A stretch of 64,000 nucleotides of DNA from Fragilariopsis cylindrus CCMP1102 (lineage: Eukaryota > Bacillariophyta > Bacillariophyceae > Bacillariales > Bacillariaceae). Of this stretch, positions 30,948 through 41,228 are shown one piece after another; within the stretch, counting starts at the first letter, position 1; the number at the start of each line of letters is the position of its first letter. Below the pieces are notes generated by a model. That model ran no database searches. It was not told the DNA's origin and worked only from the letters and a program-made list of their open reading frames with translations. The stretch spans positions 1 to 64,000 of the forward strand of contig FMBT01000438.1 of NCBI GenBank assembly GCA_900095095.1, read 5' to 3'. Both the position numbers and the translations under genes were made by a program.

Positions 30948-32006
30948 GGAGTAATAGAGAAGAAGGAAGGAAGGAAAGAGAGATTATACACGGTTAAGAC
31001 AGTTGAACATACAACAACACAAGAACACACAAGAAAGTCGAATCTCACTCACTATAGAAGTCAAAAGACTGAATGCAATAACAATGAGAGAACATTATTG
31101 CACGACGACCAAAGTGATGTCATGCATACATCACCTGAAGATCGACGTTTACTCTGGAGAAATCGACAGCTAGAGAAGAAGAAAAAAAGACAGACGACGA
31201 ACGACCATAGCAACACACGGACGACAGCATAGAAGAAGTCAATCATTGGGTATCTCACAAATCACTTAATAGGATAAACACCCACCCAGAATGTAGAACT
31301 TAGATAAAACTACCGTAGTGCCCCTAACCTAAAAGGGGGGTCGGTCGCCGCCGCGTATACCGGAAGGATTATAAATAATATTTGTATTTTCGATTATATT
31401 TATTTTGATTTACGGTACTGTAGTTTTCGTGAACATTGATAATAAGGATCAATAAATGTATTTATTAAGAAAGAACTTCTTCACAAACTTTTTAAAAGTA
31501 GTATATTATGGTCCAGTGTAGTCTTCTTGTATAGGAAAAAAATAATTTAGTTTGAAAAAAATAGTTCCACTTATCTATTTTGTGAGTGCAAACATGCATT
31601 ACCTTTTAAAATGACTCACTCATGAATGACTAGTGATTCAAAATTAACACACATAGTGGGCGCTAAAATCATAAGGTCATTTTTGCGAAAAAAGATACTA
31701 GGCATTTCCGACGTTCTCTTCATTAATGAAAGTATTTGTAGTTTCGATTATATTTAAATTTACTTGGTTTAATTTTCATTATATTATATTTGTTATGCTA
31801 TGCTATATATTTTTTATATCACCACACTACCATCAAACGAAAATGAATGAATGTCAGGCATTGACATTCAATTCAATTTTCGATTCGATTCGATTCGATT
31901 TTATTTAGTCCAGTTTTCATTCGTAAAAAGACATAATAGTATAATATATTCATTTCAATTTCAAAGTTAATTTTAATCTTTTTTTATCTAATATCTCTTC
32001 TTTTAT
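30948..32006. other. Gene-poor stretch after the LTR
   Basis: A 95-codon Lys/Thr/Arg-rich frame starts inside the target duplication (30945-31232) and is probably chance. An ATTCG/ATTCGATTCG run lies at about 31875-31905, and the 3' end of paralog B follows. Confidence 0.55.
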
Positions 32007-32867
32007 TTAAAATGCTAATGAAAATCTACCACGACGAAATAATCTTGATACAGCATTACCATCCTTATCAACCTGCTGATCTTTTTGTTTTCTACTACCA
32101 CGTCCTCCTTTTTTTGGTTTACTACTACCACGTCCGCTTTTTTTATTTCCGCTCCCATTACTAGTATTATTTTCAGATTTATCACCACCACTACCAATAC
32201 TTAAATTATTCATAGAACTTTCAATTTTTAATGAATCTCTACGAAATCGATTAATAATATCTTCATGCGCTTTATATTCATCCACAACATCATTTTGTGC
32301 AACAATTGAATATCTTGTAACAGAACCACGACGTTTATATCCTTGTCGTCGTACAGCTTCACCATTTCCTTTCAATTCATCTGAATCTTCATATACGCCT
32401 ATACCATCTGCAGTTGCAACACTTAATTCACCTGATCGTGATGGTCCTGGTACTTTAAATCGATTTTCTCTTTTATCTTTATCATTTAATGCTGCAATTT
32501 GTATTGTTGGTGCCGCGTCACCATAACCCATATCATTATAGTTGTGTTCTTCTTCGTCTGATACACTTGCACTTTCATCATCATTATCATCATTATCAAC
32601 ATTATCTCGTAATACAAGAACTTTACCAATATCATCAATCATTTCTAATTCACATACATCATTCACAATACCTCTAAATAAATTTTGTCGTTCGGTGGAG
32701 GAGGATTTTTTTATCTTAAATATTTTCATTAACTTTTTCATCGGTATTCTTGATTTTCCATCATCACTCGTAGGACCAAAATCATTCGAATGTGTTGAAC
32801 TGTAATTATGTACTTCATCACGTACAGATTCTGCTGTTAATCGTAATGAGGAACCTTCATCTGTCAT
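32007..32867 (-). CDS. RRGSVTRYS-motif protein, paralog B
   Basis: Intact 286-aa single-exon protein, same strand as and 4 kb downstream of paralog A. Shared blocks are: LRLTAESVRDEVHNYS (about 8-23), KSRIPMKKLMKIFKIKK, ERQNLFRGIVNDVCELE, DIGKVLVLRDN, MGYGDAAPTIQ (about 112-122), RRGSVTRYSIVAQNDVVDEY then KAHEDIINRFR (about 179-209), and AVSRLFRRGRFSLAF at the end. The linkers differ: B has a longer Asp/Ser acidic loop and a Gly/Lys-rich tail (KKSGRGSSKPKKGGRG). A and B are therefore tandem-type duplicates diverged mostly in disordered parts. Function unknown. Confidence 0.75.
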   Translation of the reverse strand: MTDEGSSLRLTAESVRDEVHNYSSTHSNDFGPTSDDGKSRIPMKKLMKIFKIKKSSSTERQNLFRGIVNDVCELEMIDDIGKVLVLRDNVDNDDNDDESASVSDEEEHNYNDMGYGDAAPTIQIAALNDKDKRENRFKVPGPSRSGELSVATADGIGVYEDSDELKGNGEAVRRQGYKRRGSVTRYSIVAQNDVVDEYKAHEDIINRFRRDSLKIESSMNNLSIGSGGDKSENNTSNGSGNKKSGRGSSKPKKGGRGSRKQKDQQVDKDGNAVSRLFRRGRFSLAF

Positions 32868-35327
32868 AATGATAATAGATATTATATATTATATATTATA
32901 TATTTGATTTGATTTGATTTGATATTGTGACTATACGTGGTACGTGGTACGTGATACGTGTTGTGCGTGTTGTGAATTAAAGAAAATTCAAATTTAGGAT
33001 ATATAATGAATGCCAAGTTAAGTCAAGATGTGTCGAATCAATATGAATGAAGGATCAGGGTCGTGCTTGTGCTTTTGTGAATCGTAAAATATCTTTCCGA
33101 AAGAAAAGAAAAAGACAAAAAACAGTGAGCGAGTGAGTGAGTGAGTAAGTCACTACAGTCAATCAGTTTGTACCGCTGATTTGTATCTTGGGAGGGAGGA
33201 GTTAGTTGTCAATGTAACAGTAGTAATGTATCGTAGTCACTGAATCTGTATCTGGTTAGATACTGACTGTATAACTGTACTACTGTAGTATATCTTTATA
33301 TTGACACTTACAATTAATATTTATTTATTTATTTTACTACTTGACTTGCTTTGCTTTGCTTGCTCCACTATAAATATCTGAAATGTCTGTCCGAAAATGC
33401 GGACGAACGAATGTGAATCTATCTTGTCTGTGCAAAAATGTCAAGAAAAGGATGTTGGGTCTTGCTTAATCGTAGAATGTCTATTGTCAATGCTATTGTC
33501 AATGTCAAGAATGTAATAAACGCAAAGCGAGTACAGTACTGTATTTATTTATTTATGTTGGGTGTCTCCTTTGTGGGTGTGATGTGATGTGATGTGATGT
33601 GATGTGATGTGCGATTTGATTGAGTCGATGTCGATGCCGATGTCGCAGGTACAAAGTCGTCGACTTACTCTACTAAACTGTATACTGTGCTGTATACTGT
33701 AACTTGCTTCGCTTTTTTATTGGTAACCGGTAGTAATGTAGTCTTGAACGACTTGATCTTGATCTTCTTAATGTACTTCAAGTACTGTACCAGTGAATGT
33801 TGCTGATGTGTTCTTCCAGTGTACTATGTGGAGTTCGCATTACTATGAGAAAGTACGACTAATAATTACTGGTTATCAAGTTCATTGATTAGTACGCGCG
33901 CAAAGAACACTAACTACTTTAATAGTACAGTATTGATGTTCAACATATAAGATAGTACGCGTACTACAAAGAAGACAAAGATATATGCAAATAAAGAAAT
34001 AGAGAATTATGTAATAATTGTCTGGCTATGCATATGTGCATACGTACAATAATAAAAGAAGGCTCTTCACATAAGTCATGTACTGATATCAAAGAAATAA
34101 TTCATAATAATAATGATACGACTTGTAGGTGACTCTACTAAGCGTACAAGAACCTACACGCAACGCCATTATTCTTATATGGTATGTAGTCCAAAATGAA
34201 TAGACAAAAATAATAATTAATAAATAAATGAAATACGGGTTTCATCATAATAATAATATGGTTGGTCGTGACATGCTTTGAACAACTTTGTTTTGCGACG
34301 TCAATCGACTCGACTCTACTCGACTCACTCGACTCAACTCGACTCGACTCGATTAAAAATAAAATTGGTTGATTGGATTGGATTGAATTGAATTGACCGT
34401 GACGTCACTTGACTTCATCATTCATCATTCATCATACATTAGTACAGTAGTACAGTACTGTAACGTTACTGTAAAACAAAATTAAATATAATAAAATTGA
34501 AGGGCGCGGCAAAGCAAAGCAAAACGAGAAGAATGCAAAAGCTTTTGACACCTCACGCGCACGTCGTCACGATGTTCTCCTTTTTTTTTTCCAATCCAAA
34601 AATACCGTAACAACATGCCTTACATCGCATACAATAAATAAAATGCAAAATACCGTTTAATGGATTATGAGCGATACAAGCGAAGATTGTGAAAATAAAT
34701 AAATGTTAATTAGTTTTCCTACTAGATTACGTTCGAGTACAAAGATGTTATATAAAAAAGAAGTATTATATTATACAATACTGTCGCGACGTCACAAGAC
34801 AATTGCTAAATAAATAAACTATAGAATTAAGCTGTGCGTTGTTCTCCTTCAATTGCTTGTCGTAATGCCGAATGAATACTAAAAATAACTACGAATAGAA
34901 AATATACAAATACTGCTTACATTATCGGCATTTTACCATCATAAAATATCAACTCGCTTCTGCATGACGTAGTCGTAAAATCATAGACTCCAAGCAGCTT
35001 TGACGAGTGCGCTCAAGTCATATCATTCACTCGCAGTTTAAATGTACGTAATAAAACGGCGATAATAATACCGTATGCATTTATAGTTTGGCATACGGTA
35101 AAATATAAAATCAAAAGGATATAAATGATTACGGTACAATTAATTATTTAGGCATTTGGACAAAAATCAAAAGACTTTTACTCAAATAGATTCGACATAA
35201 AAAATCCTTTCCTTCAATTACAAACCAAAGAGTAAAACAACTACACAACGGCACTACACATCCACACAATTGTAATCTTCTGTCTTATTGAAGCTACCGA
35301 ATACAATACAATACAAGACAATTAATT
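32868..35327. other. Long intergenic region, no gene seen
   Basis: About 2.5 kb. Contains ATATT and TTTGA runs (32880-32930), a GATGT pentamer repeat (about 33575-33612), a CGACT pentamer cluster (about 34305-34352) and many GTACTGTA-like words also common elsewhere in the window. No credible reading frame, RNA gene or transposon end found. Confidence 0.6.
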
Positions 35328-36068
35328 ATGAAGACGTATCCTACATCACCAACACTACTATCTACGACGTATTCTCCGTGTTCATCATTATCATCACATT
35401 CCGATGATAATGATGACAATTATAATAGTCCATCTGATTCACCAGCGTTACTGAAGAAGGACGAAGATCTTGCATTGTCAAGATTATTAGCATTAGCTTC
35501 TCCGTTATTAATAGCACCTTCTTCTGATTACAACGATACATCATCTGTTTCATCACACTCATCCGATACATCTGATACTGCTTCAATTACAAGTACATCA
35601 TCTACTGCATCATCAATAGATGCTGATGTGCCTGCTACTATTGATTCAAGTATGGAAAGTAAAAGAAAACGAATAGTACGATTTTTACCAAAGGTTGCTG
35701 TTCGTAATACAATATCTCGTCATACAATGACAAATGAAGAAATTGGAAATTGTTGGTTACAGACAAATGAATTCTTTATGATAAAACAACGTCGTAAATT
35801 AGATGATGATAAATGGGGTGATCGTATCAATGGTATGACAAAAACAGAAGAATCCTATCGTAAACGTTCGTATCGACTTGGAGCATCGGAAGAAGTTTTT
35901 TTAGAACAAGAAGAACAATATTTAAATAATTTACCATATGATGATGAGGCAATATCATACGTATATAGTCAAATCACAAATGAATGTCAATTTTTAGCAC
36001 AACAAATTGCTATCCAACATAGAGAAGATATTGAAGATTATATCTATAATGATTATGAAACAATATAA
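35328..36068 (+). CDS. Conserved diatom-type protein with VRF...EF block
   Basis: Intact 246-aa single-exon protein. The N-terminal 110 residues are Ser/Thr/Asp-rich and disordered. The conserved-looking part follows: KRIVRFLPKVAVRNTISRH (about 113-131), MTNEEIGNCWLQTNEFFMIK (about 133-152), YRKRSYRLGASEEVFLEQEE, then an acidic helical end with SQITNECQFLAQQIAI. Diatom genomes hold many proteins with this arrangement of a basic VxF...R..M..EEI..CW...E block. I know no function for them. There is no signal peptide, membrane helix or catalytic motif. Confidence 0.7.
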   Translation: MKTYPTSPTLLSTTYSPCSSLSSHSDDNDDNYNSPSDSPALLKKDEDLALSRLLALASPLLIAPSSDYNDTSSVSSHSSDTSDTASITSTSSTASSIDADVPATIDSSMESKRKRIVRFLPKVAVRNTISRHTMTNEEIGNCWLQTNEFFMIKQRRKLDDDKWGDRINGMTKTEESYRKRSYRLGASEEVFLEQEEQYLNNLPYDDEAISYVYSQITNECQFLAQQIAIQHREDIEDYIYNDYETI

Positions 36069-37326
36069 GTTATAGACAAATAATAATAGACTCCTGTACT
36101 GTAATACAAATAAGACTTATATTTAATAGACTAATAATATTAAAAATACTACACGCAAAGCAGCACATTATTACAGCACCACAATTTTGACTTTTACTAC
36201 TACTACTAGATATTTACATCGTTCGTCGTGAGTTAGTGATTCTTTTTCTTTCGTCCTGTACTTCCCATCATCGAATGCATGCATTGCGAAGTTTGTTTTT
36301 CCTACAGAAAGTATCATTAGAAAACACACACACATCGAAAAGACCGGAAACGGATGAATACAGTAGCAAAGCAAATCCTTCAAATTCAATTCTCCGTTCA
36401 TTATTTTATAGTACTTACTTATTGTACTTTTAAGATATTTTAATTAGTGTATTATTATTAATTTATTTTGTTACTGGTTACTAGTATCGGCTCACAGATT
36501 ATAATATGCGCTAAGTAAGGGCTATAGGAGTTAACTTAGGGTACAATAGTAAAAGGTATGTTGAGCGATTTTTAGTATTTAATAAAATCCTTATTGGACT
36601 TTCCCCACTACTTATTGTAGAAGGTTCTTTATTGTTCTCTTTTTTCTCATGTTCTCTTTTAAAATTTCTACCGTATGTTCTCGATCACTTTCAGTAGTTT
36701 GCATTTTCGTCGAAATTTACAACAGTACTGTACTGTTGTCCTGCGTCTCTTGTCGTTCGGCAATTTCATTGTAAAACTATTGTTTTTTATCGCGCGCGAC
36801 CAAAAGGGGGCAGGCGTTACAAAAACTAGATATTCAAATATCCCCCTCTCGGATGGACGCGAAATTATATGCGAAAAATATACGTACAGTATTTTAGTCC
36901 ACATCCGCCATGCGAGTGTTCTTTCACCCGGGCCGTACGTTTGCAAAATGCAGTACGCGTAGTAAATAATACATGTGGTGGTAAAATGAAAATGTCTGAA
37001 TCTAGAATCGGAGCGAAAACCTTCTGCTAAAACTCTAAGAAGGATTAAGGTGATAGATAGTGTGTGACAACTTCTAGATCTTCGTCTGTTCCGCACTGCC
37101 GAAAATCTAAAATCTTAACTTGTAACTTTTTTCTTGTACTGTACAGTACTCGCTGGTTCTCTTGTCAACTCTCACATGCTCAATATGATTGTTGATTGAT
37201 TCATTCTATTGTAAAAATTAAGTAACAGTATTTGTTGATACATTCCATTGATGTTGTTTTAGCCTCAATATTGATTGTGATGATACTCTGCTTTTACTAA
37301 ATAAAGAAGAAGAAGAAGAAAATATC
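36069..37326. other. Intergenic region
   Basis: About 1.25 kb. Both-strand frames at 36668-37096 are antiparallel shadows of each other with no recognisable motif; not accepted as genes. An AGAAGA run at 37300-37320 is the leader of the glycosyltransferase. Confidence 0.55.
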
Positions 37327-37440
37327 ATGCGGTCGAGTAGATTTGGAAATCATCGATTGGATAATAACGATAGAAGTAGCAGTAGGACTAGTAGAAGTAA
37401 TAGTAGTAGGAATCAAAATAGAACAAATAATAGTAAGGAT

Positions 37441-37487
<47 letters not shown>

Positions 37488-39091
37488 TAATGACAATGAC
37501 AATAATAATAATAATAATATCAGTAGGAACACCGGCTACCGGTATAATGATAATAGCAACAAAGTAGGCAATAATTCAACTAAGAATACGTGGTTAAAGT
37601 TGATTATGGTTGGTTGTGCTATTTTCGGATGTGTTACTAGTTATCGCAATAGCAAGTTATTCTTTCACACCATTGAATATTATACAGACAACTCTGCTTA
37701 TTTCAATGATGATGCACCATCATCACCATCACCACAACAATTGTTACAATTGTTATCAAACAATAATAAACAACAACAACAACAACAACAACCATTATTA
37801 CAATTGAGTGAATTGACCCGAAGTCATATTCAAAATATTACATGTCCGGAACCACTTTTTCCAGTATATGATAAGATCATTAATACTACTAATATTAGTA
37901 CTTTTGGAGAGCAAGACGAACAAGAAGAACAACAAGAACAAAATAATTTAATTCCAAAAATAATTCATTTATCCTGGAAAAGTCGTTGTATATCACAAGA
38001 TATGATGGAGATTGTAGATAAATGGAAAGACCAATTCCCATCGTATAATATCTATATTCATGATGATAATGCGGTAGCGGCATTATTAAATGATAATGAT
38101 AATTATTGGTATGATTTATTTCCACAATTACAACAAATAATGACTTCTTGTGCCAAATTTGGTAGTGCAATGACGATTGATATATGGCGGATTCTGATCC
38201 TATATCGATATGGTGGTACGTTACGTATAATTATATATCTATATATATATATATATATATATATACAGTCTTTAATATTGAATTATTGAAAGAAGTTACA
38301 GTAGCTTGGTGTATATCAAATGCATGCTCTAATTTTGTTTGTTTGTTGGTTATGTTCCTTTTTTTTGTATCGTGTCTTTTCTTTCTTTCTTTCTACTCTA
38401 CTCTACTCTACTATTATTATTATTATTGTGATACTATTATTATTGATTACATGTGATGTTTCGATCGTATATGGAAGGAATATATTCGGATTTTGATGTG
38501 GCACCGGATGTGAAATTAACAGAAATGACAATCCAAAATAAGAATTATTCTGCTTTTTTCTTAAGTGATCCATGGAATCGACCAAGTCATTGGTTGATTG
38601 GTATGGAACCAAATCATCCTATTATGTATCATACAATGTTAATTATATTAAATAACTTATTGGAACTAAAGGATGTATCACAAGTAAAACTTGTGTTCGT
38701 GACGGGACCAGAGGCATTAAAAAAAGGGTATACAACTGTCATATCAACTGGTGATGGTGGTGAGGAACCATATAAACAAATTTTCAATACAGGGATACAT
38801 AGATTAAGAAAACCATACCCAAATAATACACTTGTTCAAAAATTTAAAAATGATGGTTATAGTTACCAAAACAGATTGGATAAAACGTTAGTTCCATATA
38901 GGATGCCTACTACTACTAATAGTAGTAACAGTACTAACACAACAACAATTATGATTACCAAAAAAGAACGAATTAAAAAGGAAACGAATTCATCCCATTG
39001 GAAGCAAATTATTTATGAGACAAAAAATAATGTTCCAAGGGGTATGTGCATTGATCATTTATATATGAATGCCCAAAAACAAAAACACTGA
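37327..39091 (+). CDS. GT32-like glycosyltransferase (DXD), two exons, type II membrane protein
   Basis: Exon 1 37327-38215 and exon 2 38478-39091 join in phase (500 aa). The intron 38216-38477 starts GTACGT and contains an AT tract. The N-terminal 65 residues are Asn/Asp/Ser-rich, including a GACAAC-repeat run (37439-37500). A membrane anchor follows (WLKLIMVGCAIFGCV, about 92-106), then a stalk. The catalytic part opens IPKIIHLSWKSR, then WKDQFPSYNIYIHDD, DIWRILILYRYGG and, across the splice, IYSDFDVAP, whose Asp-x-Asp (38489 and 38495) is the metal/nucleotide-sugar site of the Gly_transf_sug family (OCH1-like). Likely a Golgi enzyme adding a hexose during glycan synthesis; donor and acceptor cannot be told. 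The splice rebuilding GGIYSDFD is strong support. Confidence 0.85.
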
Positions 39092-39618
39092 AAATAGGGA
39101 AGGCAGGTAGTAGCGTAGCCACACAAATAAAAGAACCCAATCATGGATTGATTGTAGCCAGCTGGTTATTATAGTTATTGTAGGTAATAAATACAGTAGT
39201 GCCTATTATTTAAACAAAGTGATTATATCTTGAATTTAATTTGTCTTGTATCTAAGCATATATATAATACAATATATCAATATCAAAGGAGGTACTGTAC
39301 TATATTTTAATAATTGGCACGACTAACATGCATATCGAATCGAGTCAAAAAGAAGGACCAGATATACATATACCGTACTCATCAAATAGCATGAAGATAC
39401 ATTCGATACCCTGAAAGAAAACTCTGATGATAGAAAAAACCTGATTCTTCATTGCATTGCATTGCATTGCATTTATCTTACCATTAATAAATATGATATA
39501 TACCCTAAACATATAGTAAATCTATCATAGATGTTATATCTCTTTTTGTTTCGAATTCAATAACAGATCGTCGTACTAGCTGTAGTCGTTATCCCCGTTT
39601 TGGTGAGACTTTGTATTA
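39092..39618. other. Intergenic region between convergent genes
   Basis: Presumed 3' untranslated regions; a TTGCA pentamer run at about 39450-39475. No gene. Confidence 0.6.
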
Positions 39619-39982
39619 TTACTGTAGTGTTTGTTGTTCTATTAATATTACAATGCATTCAGTGAAATGAAATGAAGTAACGAGTCCAGTAGGGGGTGCT
39701 TCTTTAGTTCTTCCCTCGTCGTCGTCACTAGCTGTTGTTAATTTTGCTTTAGGAACTCTGATGATGTATTGTACTGTACTGTACGAAGATGATTATGATT
39801 GATCGTGCATGATGGATCATTTAGCATCAAAACACGTACAGTACGTCGCTTGGTGCTATTATCCGTATTGCTGGTGTTGTATGTTGTTGATGCTGTTGAT
39901 GTTGTTGTTGTTGATGTTGTTTATTGTATGGCGTATTGATTTGATTTGACGAGGATCCTGCTGCTGCTGCTGCTGCTATTGA

Positions 39983-40013
<31 letters not shown>

Positions 40014-40039
40014 ATTATGTTACTGTTACTGTTACTCAT
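39619..40039 (-). CDS. Candidate two-exon gene, Ala/Gln/His-rich N-terminus
   Basis: Exon 1 (40039-39840) encodes MSNSNSNIIATATATATATS, an Ala run, then a Gln/His run and TTPAIRIIAPSD. A GTACGT donor at 39839 and a CATCAG acceptor ending 39758 remove 82 bp. They restore a frame of exactly 113 codons whose exon 2 (39757-39619) reads VPKAKLTTASDDDEGRTKEA, PPTGLVTSFHFTE and so on to TAA. Exon 2 is clearly coding in composition. PAIRIIAPSD resembles the lead-in to small beta domains in some diatom proteins, but no domain follows. No function is claimed; more exons are possible. Confidence 0.45.
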
Positions 40040-41228
40040 GGTGAAGTATCAGAATAGATGGGTTGTTAAATTGCTGGTCTGGTCTGGTCTGGTGATGAGT
40101 ACTGTGCAGTACGAAGCGTGCGATCGGTTGATGATCTTTCAATGACGTTACGTACACACCACCACCACCGTTATGTTGCATGTACTGTATCGTCGCACCT
40201 GCCTTACAGTACTGCATACTGTAGTAATTTACTACTAGTATTGTATTTGATTTCGTGAGCAAGCTTCTCACGATCCCATCAATCTATCTATCCATCTTCG
40301 ACTTCATCAATCTTTGACTTTCTTCTTTTTCTTCTTCTTCTGCTGCTGCTTTTAATCATTATCTTTCGATTGGTGTTTTGTTTCTTTCATCCCACTTCGT
40401 TTTCTTTCCGCTTATTTTCCGTTGATACATGGTTGGTTTGGTTAATATTCTGATTTATTCTGATTCGATCCATTCATTCATTCTCTTGATCTCTCGTCTA
40501 CCGTACTCATTTCTAAAAACATAGACAAGACTTTGACTTCTTCGTCCTTATTGTCCAACATTCAACATTTGTTCAGTATTCTCAAAAAGTGGCTGGTACT
40601 GTAGCTTACAGTAGCATGGTAGTAGTACCCAGACACATAGACGCAGCCCAGAGAGTACAGCACAGAGTACAACACAGCAGCCAAAAATTGTGATGATTCC
40701 TTTGATTCAATTCGATTCGATTCGACTTCGATTCCCATCGTTGAGATTGGCTGATTGAAATTAAAAGTACAAAAAGATCAGCGGTATACAGGCAGACGAG
40801 CTGTGCTTTTTTTGTCCTTGTTCGTCTCTTTTGATTTTACAAAACAAAAATAGAGAAAAACAAAATTCAAATTTTGAATTTCGCGCGCATGTCAACTTTT
40901 TACTTAAGGAGGAGAGAAGAATGAAACAACAATCGTCTGTCCCTCAATACGAAAACTATTTCGATAATGCTCTACGACCACACAACAATAGCAGGAAGGT
41001 AGAATAGAGAGAGAGTAGTAATACTAAAGTACCAGACACCACCAAAGTAACATCAATCAGTGATATCAGCAAGCTTGCTTGTTGGTCTAATTGATAGAAA
41101 TTGTGTCAACAAATTAATTGCGCTAGCTAGCTAGATAAGTAAGAAGAATTCATTTTAGTGCTACAACATCATTATGTGCAATGATATGTATATAATACTA
41201 GACAAAGCAAGCATACAACATAAGCAGC
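40040..41228. other. Intergenic region
   Basis: About 1.2 kb, no gene recognised. Contains several GTACTGTA-type words, a GGTCT tandem (about 40076-40091) and an ATTCG run near 40705. Confidence 0.55.

Noticed and set aside
30945-31232. 95-codon Lys/Arg/Thr-rich frame after the LTR
   Set aside because: Its ATG is formed by the target duplication itself and the sequence shows no conserved block.
36668-37096. 142-codon minus-strand frame, with an opposing plus-strand frame
   Set aside because: No recognisable motif, unusual composition and an equally open opposite strand; most likely chance.
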